Below, piece by piece: positions 8,325-16,472 of a stretch of 64,000 nucleotides of DNA (positions are counted from its first letter, which is position 1; the number at the start of each line of letters is the position of its first letter). Below the pieces are notes generated by a model that saw nothing but the letters and a program-made list of their open reading frames with translations, did not search any database and was not told the origin of the DNA. Both the position numbers and the translations under genes were made by a program. The DNA lies in assembly GCA_036523395.1 (NCBI GenBank), contig DATDEH010000102.1, forward strand, positions 1 to 64,000, read 5' to 3'. This stretch comes from Candidatus Limnocylindria bacterium. GTDB taxonomy: Bacteria; Chloroflexota; Limnocylindria; P2-11E.

Positions 8325-9053
8325 CTAGGTCAGCGGCTGCTCGCGGAGTACGTAGCCGGCGCCTCGGAGCGTGTGGATGAGCCGCGACTCGCCGGCGGCT
8401 TCGAGCTTCTGGCGGAGGTACCGCACGTACACCTCGAGCACGTTGTAATTCCCGCCGAAGTCGTAGCCCCAGACCTTCTCCGTGAGTTGCTCCTTCTCGA
8501 GCACCTGACGGGGGTGGCGGAGGAACTGCAGCAACAGCTCGTACTCCGTCGTCGTCAGAGCGATCTCGCGCGCGCCGCGGCGCGCGCTCCGCGTGCCGGT
8601 GTCGAGCACGAGGTCGGCGAAACGCAGCACTTCAGCGTCGCTCGGCTCCCTGCGGCGCAGGAGCGCGCGGATGCGCGCGGTGATCACTTCGAGCGTGAAC
8701 GGCTTCACCAAGTAGTCGTCGGCGCCGGCGTCGAGCCCGACGACCTGGTCGGCCGCAGCGTCCTTGGCGGTGAGCATGAGGATCGCAAGCTGCGGATCGC
8801 CCGCGCGCAGGCGCCGGCAGACTTCCACGCCGTCGATGCCCGGCATCATGATGTCGAGCACAACCAGATCCGGCGCGAACTCGAGCGTCTTCTTGAGCGC
8901 ATCAACGCCGTCGCGCGCCGTCGCGACCGCGTACCCTTCGAAGGACAGCGCGCGGCGGAGCATGTTCGTCACGTTCTCGTCGTCGTCGACGACGAGCAGC
9001 CGACTCGGACGCGTGACCGTCTGCGTCGACGCCCGGTCGATCTCGGTCGCCAT
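8325..9053 (-). CDS. OmpR-family response regulator
   Basis: A 242-residue two-domain regulator. The receiver domain has acidic VVDDDE and phospho-Asp67 in LVVLDIMMPG, with the switch LMLTAKD and Lys in YLVKPF. The DNA-binding winged helix ends LIHTLRGAGYVLRE. ATG 9053 is preferred because it gives a normal N-terminus. A GTG at 9128 overlaps the ABC ATPase stop (GTGA) and would add 25 non-conserved residues. The cognate kinase gene follows 6 bp downstream. The probable target is this operon or the plus-strand cupredoxin genes. Confidence 0.93.
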   Translation of the reverse strand: MATEIDRASTQTVTRPSRLLVVDDDENVTNMLRRALSFEGYAVATARDGVDALKKTLEFAPDLVVLDIMMPGIDGVEVCRRLRAGDPQLAILMLTAKDAAADQVVGLDAGADDYLVKPFTLEVITARIRALLRRREPSDAEVLRFADLVLDTGTRSARRGAREIALTTTEYELLLQFLRHPRQVLEKEQLTEKVWGYDFGGNYNVLEVYVRYLRQKLEAAGESRLIHTLRGAGYVLREQPLT

Positions 9054-9124
9054 CACCGATGACCCTATCGGTGGTTGCCCCTCGGAGACTGCCTCCAAGC
9101 GGCCCTGCTCGCCCGGGTCGAACG

Positions 9125-10030
9125 TCACTTCCGGGCTCCGGCGAGCGCGGCTTCGTGCCGAACGGCCTCACGGAGGGCCGTTTCGTGAGGACCCGAGGCC
9201 GCCGCATCGCGGAAGAAGCGATACGGCGCGGAGAGGAACTCGTCGCGGCACCCGCGCGAGCAGAAGGCAAAGGCTTCGTCGTCCCAGGACGCGACGACGG
9301 CGCTTGCCTGTTCGACGCGCATCTGGCACACGGGATCGACCAGCATGGCTGTTGACTCCTTGAACTGTCCGTCTTCCAGCCAAAGCACGCGGTCGGCGAT
9401 GTCCCTGATGCGCTGGTCGTGCGACACGATGAGTACGGATCGTCCCTGATCTTTCGCGATCGAGCGCAGCAGCCGCATGATCTCGTGCCCGATCTTCGAG
9501 TCCAGGTTCGCAGTCGGCTCGTCAGCGAGGATGAAGGTCGGATCGTTGACCAGCGCACGCGCGACCGCGACGCGTTGTTTCTCGCCGCCGGAGAGCTTCT
9601 CGGGAAGGAAATGCAGACGACCGGCGAGTCCCAGATCGGTGAGCAACTCCGTCGCGCGCGCCTTCGCGACCCTGCTGCGCATCCCTGCAAGCTCGGCGAC
9701 GATCGCGACGTTCTCCACTGCGGTGAGCGCCGAGAGCAGGTTGAAGTCCTGGAAGATGAACCCGAAGCGGCGGAGCCTGATGCTGGGCAGCTTCTGCTCC
9801 GGGAGCTGGGTCAGCACCTCGCCGTCCAAGCGGATCTCCCCTTCGCTCGCGCGCAGGAGCGCACCGAGCATGAGCAGCAGCGTGGTCTTTCCCGAGCCCG
9901 AGGGACCCATGATCAGGACGACCTCTCCTGGCGCGATCTCGAGCGACACATCGCGCACGGCCACGACCTCGGTCGCGGCTGCGCCAAAGCGTTTGGTCAG
10001 GTGCGAGACGGACAGTGTGGGGGCGTTCAT
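9125..10030 (-). CDS. MacB/LolD-type ABC ATPase fused to a C-terminal YHS domain
   Basis: A 301-residue protein. Residues 1-225 form an ABC ATPase: Walker A GPSGSGKT at 42-49, Q-loop FIFQDFN, signature LSGGE at 146-150, Walker B ILADEP and switch His in VSHD. From residue 229 a YHS metal-binding domain follows in the same frame: LVDPVCQM, then AFAFCSRGC, with Cys235, Cys257 and Cys261 as likely ligands. LolD/MacB ATPases are normally ~225-240 residues, so the extra ~75 residues are a true fusion. The two FtsX permeases are encoded immediately upstream. The fusion suggests metal-responsive control of the transporter, or metal delivery to it. Confidence 0.9.
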   Translation of the reverse strand: MNAPTLSVSHLTKRFGAAATEVVAVRDVSLEIAPGEVVLIMGPSGSGKTTLLLMLGALLRASEGEIRLDGEVLTQLPEQKLPSIRLRRFGFIFQDFNLLSALTAVENVAIVAELAGMRSRVAKARATELLTDLGLAGRLHFLPEKLSGGEKQRVAVARALVNDPTFILADEPTANLDSKIGHEIMRLLRSIAKDQGRSVLIVSHDQRIRDIADRVLWLEDGQFKESTAMLVDPVCQMRVEQASAVVASWDDEAFAFCSRGCRDEFLSAPYRFFRDAAASGPHETALREAVRHEAALAGARK

Positions 10031-11145
10031 GCGACCTTCCTCCGGAACACGATCGCGGGATCGACATTCGAGACCTGGATGAGCGGTGCGACGGCGGCGA
10101 CGGCTGCGACGATGAGCGAGATGGCCGCGGTCTTGAGGATCGAGGACCAGGTGATCTGCATGTACAGAAGCGGGTCGACGATCGGCGCGATCAACGATGC
10201 GGCGTAGGTCAGCGCAAGACCGAGCGCGAACGCGAGCGATACCGTGAGCACTGCTTGGCCGAGCACGACGCCATAGCAGTGGCCCCGCGCCGCCCCGAGC
10301 GCGCGAAGCAGGCCGAACTCGGGAAGCCGCGAGGCGGTCGCGGTGTACACCGACAGCGCCATGACCGCGAGACCGATGAGCACGCCAGCTAGGTTCATGA
10401 TCACGGCGATCTCGGTGCTCATGTCGCGCACGACGCGGCGTTCCTGCTCGGCGAAGACCGCGGTCGAGGAGGCAGTGACACTCGGCACAGCGGCCTCGAT
10501 GCGCGCCGCGACCTCATCGGCTAAGGCACCCGGTGCGACGCGCACCAGCACGTAGCTCGTCGTGCTCGCGCTGCCCAGAAGGCGGTCGAAGTCGTCCAGC
10601 CTGATGAAGGCGAGCGAGCTGAGGGTGCTGGCAAGACCTTCCGCGAGGCCGCCGATGCGGAAGACGGACCCGAGGATGCGCACGCTGTCGCCGACCTTCG
10701 CACCTTCCTGCCTGAGCGCACCGTCGACGACGACTTCGCCGGGCTTCGGGTACGCGTCGCCGGTCACGATCGTCGTCGGCGTACCCATCGTCGCGCCAGC
10801 CGGCAGGCCGATGACGTACGCGATGTAGGCCTTGTCGGCCTTCACCATGACGTTCGTGAGATAGCGCACGGGCGCCGCCCGTTCGACCCCGTCGATCCTC
10901 GCGACCTGATCGACGATCGCACGCGGGATGGTCGACGAGGCCATGTGCATGTTCCGCACGCCTGACTGTGCGACCCAGACATCGGCTCCCGTCTTCTCGA
11001 TGAATGACGCGATCCGGCCCTCCAGGCCCGCGAGCACCGCATCGAGCGAGAGCACGAGCATGAACGCGAGGGCGACACCGCTGATCGCCATCACCGCCTT
11101 GGTGCGGCTTTGGAAGAGGTTCCGCCGCGCCAGATACAACATCAC
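10027..11145 (-). CDS. FtsX/MacB-type ABC permease
   Basis: A 372-residue permease with an N-terminal helix (~15-38), a large extracytoplasmic MacB-like domain, and three C-terminal helices (~250-360) typical of FtsX permeases. The stop overlaps the ATPase start (ATGA), and a 2-bp gap separates it from the homologous permease upstream. The two permeases share SGVRNMH/SGIKNML-type segments and probably form a heterodimer with the YHS-fused ATPase. MacB-type transporters act on periplasmic substrates such as lipoproteins or peptides. The substrate here is unknown. Confidence 0.88.
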   Translation of the reverse strand: MMLYLARRNLFQSRTKAVMAISGVALAFMLVLSLDAVLAGLEGRIASFIEKTGADVWVAQSGVRNMHMASSTIPRAIVDQVARIDGVERAAPVRYLTNVMVKADKAYIAYVIGLPAGATMGTPTTIVTGDAYPKPGEVVVDGALRQEGAKVGDSVRILGSVFRIGGLAEGLASTLSSLAFIRLDDFDRLLGSASTTSYVLVRVAPGALADEVAARIEAAVPSVTASSTAVFAEQERRVVRDMSTEIAVIMNLAGVLIGLAVMALSVYTATASRLPEFGLLRALGAARGHCYGVVLGQAVLTVSLAFALGLALTYAASLIAPIVDPLLYMQITWSSILKTAAISLIVAAVAAVAPLIQVSNVDPAIVFRRKVA

Positions 11146-11147
11146 GA

Positions 11148-12248
11148 CTACCTTCGGAACACGTCGGCCGGTGCGAGGTCGGCGATCACCTTCGCCGGCA
11201 GCGACACGGCGACGAGTCCCATCAGCGCGCTCGCGGCGAGGCCGGTCGCGACGGTGCGCGGCTCGAAGGTGACGAGGAACTGCGGACGGAACTGCATGAC
11301 CAGCTGCGCTTCGAGCACCGCGAGGGCAAGCCCGAGCGCCGCGCCGGCGACGGTCACGATGAGCGCCTGGGTCAGGGTGATGGCGTAGAGCGTCCGCGCG
11401 CGCGAGCCGATCGCCTTCAGCACACCGTACTCGCGGCGTCGCTCGACGGTGGCCGAGTAAAGGACCAGTCCGACGACGAGCGTGCCGACGAGGAACGCGA
11501 TCGCGGTCATCAGTCGCACGGGCGGGCCGATAACGCGCGAGAACACGTCCACGTCGTTCTCGGCCACCTCGTCCTTGGAAAGTGCGCTCACGCCGGGAAG
11601 TGCTGCCAGGCGCGCGCGCAGCTCTTCGTCCGTCGTGCCGCCCGATGGCGCGACCAGCAGGAAGCTGGTCATGCCCGGCGCACTGAACAGCGACTCGGCC
11701 GCGCTCTTGCGCACGAAGATGAAGCTCGTCATCCAGGACGTGGTGCCATCGGAGAGACCCACGATCGTGAAGCGACGACCCATGAGGTCGAAGTCGCCAC
11801 CCACGGTGAGACCGTAGCGGCGCGCGAGGGCGCTATCGACGATCGCCTCGTCATCGGTCGTTACCTCGCGGCCCTCGGCGAGCCGCCATGGGCCGCCGCC
11901 AACAGCTGGATCGAACCCGACCAGATACGCGGAGCGCTTCTCACTGCCAAGCTCGAGGATGACGAAGGACGAGAGCAGCGGCACGGCACTTTCCACGCCG
12001 TCGAGCGCGAGGACGCGCTCACGCGTTCCCTTGGGCAGCACCGACGTGGCCACGAGCATGTTCTTGATGCCCGATTGGGCGACGACGGTCGACCCGGGAG
12101 AGTGTTCGAGGTACGAGGTGATCTGCGCGTTCATCCCGTCGAGGAACCCCGAAAGCAGGAGCACGAGCATCGTGGCTAGCGCAACTCCAGCGACACTCAG
12201 TCCGAGTCGTGTCCGATCACGCGTGAGGTTGCGAAGCGCGAGTCCCAC
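11148..12248 (-). CDS. FtsX/MacB-type ABC permease, first gene of the copper operon
   Basis: A 366-residue paralogue of the following gene with the same architecture: TM1 (~14-36), extracytoplasmic domain, three C-terminal helices. It includes VVAQSGIKNML and a closing LAPADVFRR motif. It is the first gene in a chain of at least ten minus-strand genes with overlaps or tiny gaps down to about 1.4 kb. The promoter should lie in 12249-12486. No periplasmic adaptor (MFP) gene is seen, so this is a LolCDE/FtsX-like system rather than a complete MacAB-TolC pump. Confidence 0.88.
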   Translation of the reverse strand: MGLALRNLTRDRTRLGLSVAGVALATMLVLLLSGFLDGMNAQITSYLEHSPGSTVVAQSGIKNMLVATSVLPKGTRERVLALDGVESAVPLLSSFVILELGSEKRSAYLVGFDPAVGGGPWRLAEGREVTTDDEAIVDSALARRYGLTVGGDFDLMGRRFTIVGLSDGTTSWMTSFIFVRKSAAESLFSAPGMTSFLLVAPSGGTTDEELRARLAALPGVSALSKDEVAENDVDVFSRVIGPPVRLMTAIAFLVGTLVVGLVLYSATVERRREYGVLKAIGSRARTLYAITLTQALIVTVAGAALGLALAVLEAQLVMQFRPQFLVTFEPRTVATGLAASALMGLVAVSLPAKVIADLAPADVFRR

Positions 12249-12486
12249 GCCCTCACGTTCACACCGTCGGCTTTGTCAGCCCTTGACCGGTGCTGTGATC
12301 CCGCTGAACACGCGCCCTGAATCCGTACCAGAGCCATACGGCTGCCTAGAGCGTCGTCGCGACTGCATCCTCAGCTGACGATGCGTGACTGCGAGGTAGG
12401 GCAGCGCCCTACAGAGCATCAGCGTCGTCGGTACAGCGCGGCCGACCTAGCGGGTCTTAGGCTTCACACAGCGGTCAACGGGGCTA

Positions 12487-12804
12487 TTGCATCGGGTCGC
12501 GATCAACATCGGTGACGACGCGACCCCTGGCGAAAGTGTGACCTTCGTGACTGAGACGCTGAGGGGCACGCTCATCGAACTGGACGACGGTGTGTTCCAC
12601 TTCGAGACCGATCGAGGCGAGCGGATCGTGTTCACGTTGCCTGAGGCGTCGGGCATCAAGCCCCACCACTTCGAAGGGATCGTCCGAGCTCCGGTGCGCA
12701 TCGAGGTGACGATCGAAGGCCCTCACGATCACGCGACGGCGACCCGCATCGGCCCCTGCGAGCAGTATCACCCGTGGCACCCGCTTCCCTGGGACATCCG
12801 CTGA
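12487..12804 (+). CDS. Hypothetical protein, about 105 residues
   Basis: An open frame from TTG 12487 with good codon usage and a protein-like composition: alternating beta segments (ETLRGTLIELDDGVFHFETD, then RIVFTLPEA) and a His-rich C-terminal half (HFEGIVR, EGPHDHATATR, EQYHPWHPLPWD). I recognise no family. It lies upstream of and divergent from the ABC/copper operon. The TTG start has no strong ribosome-binding site, and in-frame GTGs at 12538 and 12547 are alternatives. Confidence 0.5.
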   Translation: MHRVAINIGDDATPGESVTFVTETLRGTLIELDDGVFHFETDRGERIVFTLPEASGIKPHHFEGIVRAPVRIEVTIEGPHDHATATRIGPCEQYHPWHPLPWDIR

Positions 12805-12982
12805 CCTTGGATCTCAAATCGGTGAATCGGTTCGCTCGATAAGAGCTGCCTTCTCGTTCATGCTTGCCCGCTTCATCCAGTGACCCGACACCGGTCAGCA
12901 CGTGGGAGGCGGATTCGCGAGAAGCGCCGTGCGAGTCTCCTCGAAACGCCAGAGCTAACGACAATTAGTCATGGGCCCCGCG

Positions 12983-13768
12983 TCAGGCCGGTTCGAGGTT
13001 CGTAGCAGCCGACCGCCGCGCGCTCCACCACGCCCAGGCGGCCGCCAGCGCCAGCGCCGCGATCGAAAGCAGCTGCGCCTCCTGCAGCCCGGCGAGCCAG
13101 ACCGTCTCCGTCCGCCAGAACGTGAGCACGAACTTCCCGATCGCGTAGAGCGCGAGGTACACGGCGAAGAGCTGTCCGTCGATGTGCAGGCGCGGGCGCA
13201 GCCACCACAGCAAAGCGAACACCCCGAGGTCCCAGCCCATCTCGTAGAGGAACACCGGCTCGTAGGCCACGCCGAGCTGCGGGACCATCGCGCCGGGATT
13301 GAGATAGGTGATGCCGAACCCGTTCGTGGGTCGGCCCACGGCGTCGCCGGTGAAGAGGCACGCGAAGCGCCCGATCGCCATGCCGAGGATCGCGGCGGGC
13401 GCGGCGGCGTCGGCGATGGCCCGCACCGGCAGGCCACGACGCCTTGCCACGAGCACGCCGGCAAGGGTGCCGCCAAGGACGGCTCCCATGATCGCAAGGC
13501 CGCCATTCCAGATCGCGAAGATGCCGAGTGGGTGCGTTGCGTAGAGGTCCCAGCGGTCGATGACGTGCAGCGCGCGCGCACCGACCACGCCGCCGACAAG
13601 CACCCAGGTCGCAAGCGACTCCACCTGTTCCATCGGCAGACCCTTGCGACGTGCCTCGTGGATCGCCAGCCACATGCCCACGCCGATCGCGACCGCGACG
13701 AACAAGCCGTACCAGCTCAGGGCGAGCGGGCCGAGATGCACGATGACGGGAGCGATGTCGATCGTCAT
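12983..13768 (-). CDS. lgt: Lgt-like prolipoprotein diacylglyceryl transferase, variant
   Basis: A 261-residue polytopic protein of the Lgt family, which transfers diacylglycerol to lipobox cysteines at the membrane. Conserved parts are WYGLFVAVAIG, GGVVGARALHVI, NGGLAIMGAVLGG at ~88-100 and GRFACLFTGDAVGRPTNG at ~133-150. The usual His of GGxxxHGG is Met here, and the classic GRxGNFxN is GRFACLF. It therefore belongs to a divergent subgroup or is a specialised paralogue. It sits three bases after a CcdA-like gene and a cupredoxin gene. A role in maturing the copper lipoproteins nearby is possible but unproven. Confidence 0.8.
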   Translation of the reverse strand: MTIDIAPVIVHLGPLALSWYGLFVAVAIGVGMWLAIHEARRKGLPMEQVESLATWVLVGGVVGARALHVIDRWDLYATHPLGIFAIWNGGLAIMGAVLGGTLAGVLVARRRGLPVRAIADAAAPAAILGMAIGRFACLFTGDAVGRPTNGFGITYLNPGAMVPQLGVAYEPVFLYEMGWDLGVFALLWWLRPRLHIDGQLFAVYLALYAIGKFVLTFWRTETVWLAGLQEAQLLSIAALALAAAWAWWSARRSAATNLEPA

Positions 13769-13771
13769 CGC

Positions 13772-14479
13772 TCAGATGACCGCGAGGGCCGCCAGTGAGA
13801 CGAGCGCGGTCGTGAGCCCCAAGGCGAGCTTCAGCGATGCGCGGTTGTGCAGCTGCCAGCGCGTGAGCGCGCGCATCGCGGCAGGAGTGGCCGCGGCGCC
13901 GAGCAGCAGGATCAGTGGTACGACGAAGGCGAAGTTGTAGACCACTAGGTAGCCCAGCGCCAGACCGAAGTCGTTGCGGCTCGACAGCAACGCGAGCACG
14001 GCGATGTACACGTTTCCCGAGCACGGCACCGTGCAAAGGCCAATGAGCGATCCAGCGACGAATAGACCTGGGAGCGACGCGCGGGATACCCAGCTCTGCG
14101 CCCGGCTGTGCAACATCGGTGGCATGCGCAGTCGCTCGCCGAGCTCCGGCAGCAGTGCCTCCTGCAGCGCGAGGACGCTCCAGCCGATCGCGACGACGGC
14201 GAAGATCTTCGTGCCGAGATGGTCCTGGCGAAGCGCGCCGGCAAAGCCCATGAGGCCGAGACCGATCAGGAGATACGTTATGAACATCCCGGTCACATAG
14301 GCGGCGCCACCCTTGAACAGAGCACGTCGGCGTTCGCCGAGCCCGCCCTCCATCGTCGCGCCGACAGCGAGCAACGTTGCAGACACGAAGACGAGCAGCA
14401 CGGCGATCGCACAGGGGTTGATGCCGTCGACCAAACCGGCGAGGACGACGGTGGCGAGATTGAGATCGACTCCGCTCAT
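13772..14479 (-). CDS. CcdA/DsbD-type transmembrane thiol-redox protein
   Basis: A 235-residue protein with about six membrane segments and two intramembrane cysteine motifs, DGINPCAI and GLCTVPCSGN. These are the signatures of the CcdA/DsbD family, which carries electrons across the membrane for disulfide reduction, for example in cytochrome c or CuA-site assembly. The start ATG 14479 overlaps the upstream cupredoxin stop (ATGA). Further downstream are Lgt and no cytochrome c maturation genes. Reduction of the cupredoxin CDTCC cysteines is a plausible use. Confidence 0.85.
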   Translation of the reverse strand: MSGVDLNLATVVLAGLVDGINPCAIAVLLVFVSATLLAVGATMEGGLGERRRALFKGGAAYVTGMFITYLLIGLGLMGFAGALRQDHLGTKIFAVVAIGWSVLALQEALLPELGERLRMPPMLHSRAQSWVSRASLPGLFVAGSLIGLCTVPCSGNVYIAVLALLSSRNDFGLALGYLVVYNFAFVVPLILLLGAAATPAAMRALTRWQLHNRASLKLALGLTTALVSLAALAVI

Positions 14480-14916
14480 GCCTTGAGCTTCAACAGGCCC
14501 TGCATCGACGGGTTTTCCTTGCCGCCGCAGCACGTGTCGCAGTAGAAGGCGTAGTCACCGGCGGCGGAAGGCGGGATCGTGACGACCTGGGTCGTCTCCG
14601 GTTGTACCTTCGCGTCGACACCGAGCTTCACGATCGTGAAGCCGTGCACGCCGCCGCCGTCGGTGTGATGGCTGCTGTCGGGGTTCACGATCCGGACACG
14701 GACCAGCCGATCGGCCGGTGCCGAGATCGTGGGGGGCGTGAAGCCGCCCATGTCGATGCGGAGTTCTACGTCGACCGGGGCAGGGTCGGCTGTGGCGAGC
14801 TGCTTCGGCCATAGTGCGGAGATCGCGCCACCGGTGACCGCAAAGGCGAGGATCGCGAAGATCGCGGCGCGGAAGCCAAAGTTCGATGACCGCCGCAGCG
14901 GTCGCTTACGAGGCAT
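14476..14916 (-). CDS. Membrane-anchored cupredoxin with CuA-like loop
   Basis: A 146-residue protein with an N-terminal membrane anchor (~17-36) and a cupredoxin domain. Copper-ligand candidates are His in SSHHTDGGGVHGFTI and the loop FYCDTCCGGKENPSM, which recalls the Cys-x3-Cys/Met loops of CuA-type (COX2/NosZ-like) domains. It overlaps the upstream gene by 11 bp and the CcdA gene by ATGA. It is probably an extracytoplasmic electron or copper carrier whose cysteines are kept reduced by the CcdA-like partner. Confidence 0.82.
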   Translation of the reverse strand: MPRKRPLRRSSNFGFRAAIFAILAFAVTGGAISALWPKQLATADPAPVDVELRIDMGGFTPPTISAPADRLVRVRIVNPDSSHHTDGGGVHGFTIVKLGVDAKVQPETTQVVTIPPSAAGDYAFYCDTCCGGKENPSMQGLLKLKA

Positions 14917-15556
14917 GCACGCTCTCCTTCTCCGCCTTCAGGTCTGGCACGGCGGATAGCACGTCGACAAGTCCCAGCAGGTTCAAGACGGGGTCGCGGA
15001 AGTACGCGCCACGGAGTTGCATCTCGTAGCGCGCGAGGCGCTCGCGAATGAAGTGGACGCAGTGAGACAGGTCGATCGCGAGGACGCCGCGCGCGAGCGA
15101 CGCTGACGAGCCCGCGAAGGCAGCGATCCGGATGCGGCAGGGATGGCTGGCCGCGGTGATCGTCTCGACTACACCCTCGCGCGCAAGCGCGGCGGCATGC
15201 GTGGCGAGCATCTGCGTGGGACAGCAGCCGGTGCGTCGAAGGGCGAAGCGCAACACGTCGGTGTCGTGATAGCCCTCATTGATCTGCGCGCGACCGCGTT
15301 TGACCTCCGCAATGAGCACTTCTGTCCGCCACGGGTCCGTCTCAAGCGTCGGGTCTCGCCCGAGCAGCAGGTCACGCGCGTGAGCACCTTTGCCTGGCAG
15401 GAGCTCGGCCGCGTGCGGCAGGCGGACCGCTAGAACATCGAGTTCGGTCGCCGCGCGATAACCCTGGCGATCGGCGACCTGGACCGGCAACTCGGTGAGC
15501 ACGAAGAAGCCGTTGAGCTGCAGGTACGCAGCCGCGATCGCGACCGAGCTGTCCAT
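14906..15556 (-). CDS. Predicted PD-(D/E)xK-like nuclease-fold protein
   Basis: A 216-residue protein from ATG 15556. The N-terminal part reads VAIAAAYLQLNGFFVLTE, then TELDVLAVRLP and TEVLIAEVKRG. The E...D...ExK spacing fits the restriction-endonuclease-like fold. The remainder is helical with three Cys (TGCCPTQ, SHPC). The family is not recognised by name. Its position at the head of a cupredoxin-CcdA-Lgt cluster gives no clear functional link. The assignment rests on the motif pattern only. Confidence 0.55.
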   Translation of the reverse strand: MDSSVAIAAAYLQLNGFFVLTELPVQVADRQGYRAATELDVLAVRLPHAAELLPGKGAHARDLLLGRDPTLETDPWRTEVLIAEVKRGRAQINEGYHDTDVLRFALRRTGCCPTQMLATHAAALAREGVVETITAASHPCRIRIAAFAGSSASLARGVLAIDLSHCVHFIRERLARYEMQLRGAYFRDPVLNLLGLVDVLSAVPDLKAEKESVHAS

Positions 15557-15715
15557 CACGCGCCCAGCCTTGCGGCTCACGCTGGGGACAGGCTTGGGCG
15601 GCTCTTGGAACGCTCTGAGAAAAAGGGTTCTCAGCGGGGCTTCAGCGGACCGCAAGGGACGGCTCAGAACGCTGGGCGACCCTTGGTCGCGGGGTCAACT
15701 GGAGGTCCCCGCGAA

Positions 15716-15952
15716 ATGCCGATGATGAATGGCTACTGGTTCGGCCTAGGCGGTCTCGTCATGGTGCTGTTCTGGATCTTCGTGATCGCCGGGATCGTTT
15801 GGCTGGTCCTCGCGCTCAGCCGGTCGCAGCCGCGCGCGTCCGATGACGGCCGCAGCGCTGCGGTCCGGATCCTCGAAGAGCGTCTTGCGCGCGGTGACAT
15901 CGACGCCGAGGAGTTCCGGGCCCGCCGCCTGGCGCTCGAGGGACGCCAGTGA
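15716..15952 (+). CDS. SHOCT-domain membrane protein
   Basis: A 78-residue protein. A single membrane helix (~10-34, VMVLFWIFVIAGIVWLVLAL) is followed by a SHOCT motif (RILEERLARGDIDAEEFRARR), a short oligomerisation element. GGAGGT at 15701-15706 is a good ribosome-binding site 10 bp before ATG 15716. The stop overlaps the next start (TGATG). Small SHOCT membrane proteins often precede copper or multicopper-oxidase genes, as here. Confidence 0.85.
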   Translation: MPMMNGYWFGLGGLVMVLFWIFVIAGIVWLVLALSRSQPRASDDGRSAAVRILEERLARGDIDAEEFRARRLALEGRQ

Positions 15953-16470
15953 TGAGAGCGCAGCGTATCGCCGGGTTCGTCGCGCTCGGATCTGGCCTAC
16001 TTCTCGTTCTCGCGCTTCTCGTGTCGGCGCTCGCTGGGCCGACGGCGCTCGCGACCACGAACTCGCGCGCGTCCTGGCCGATGGGACCGGGAATGATGGG
16101 CGCCGATCACATGGGGAACGGCATGATGCGCACGGGCCCTGGGATGATGTGGTCTGGCTCGTCAGGACCGGCGGCCACCGCCATTCCCGGCGCGCCCGAG
16201 GTCCGCGTTCAGGCCGCGAACTTCAGCTTCAGCCCGAACGAGATTCGACCGCCCAAGGGCTCCGACGTGAACCTTACGTTCACGAACCCCGCGGGTACAG
16301 GTGTGGTCCATGACTTCTCCGCCCCTGCGCTGGGCATCCACATCGCTGCCAACCCCGGGGAAACGAAGACCATTGGACTGCGTGGGCTCGCAGTCGGGCG
16401 ATACGACGCGTACTGCAGCGTGCCCGGTCATGCCGATCTCGGTATGCGCGCGACCGTGGTGGTCGAGTAG
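15952..16470 (+). CDS. Plastocyanin-like cupredoxin with Met-rich N-terminal segment
   Basis: A 172-residue secreted protein. Signal/anchor ~8-30 is followed by a Met/His-rich linker (GPGMMGADHMGNGMM) able to bind Cu(I). The type-1 copper domain has His in VVHDFSAPAL and the loop YCSVPGHADLGM, giving the canonical His-Cys-His-Met ligand set. Translation is probably coupled to the SHOCT gene (TGATG). It is probably a secreted or anchored copper-binding electron carrier. It is one of several cupredoxins in this window. Confidence 0.88.
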   Translation: MRAQRIAGFVALGSGLLLVLALLVSALAGPTALATTNSRASWPMGPGMMGADHMGNGMMRTGPGMMWSGSSGPAATAIPGAPEVRVQAANFSFSPNEIRPPKGSDVNLTFTNPAGTGVVHDFSAPALGIHIAANPGETKTIGLRGLAVGRYDAYCSVPGHADLGMRATVVVE

Positions 16471-16472
16471 AG

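Noticed and set aside
12447-12964. Minus-strand frames opposite the 12487-12804 gene
   Set aside because: Ser/Arg-rich with no hydrophobic pattern; the plus-strand frame has a more protein-like composition.
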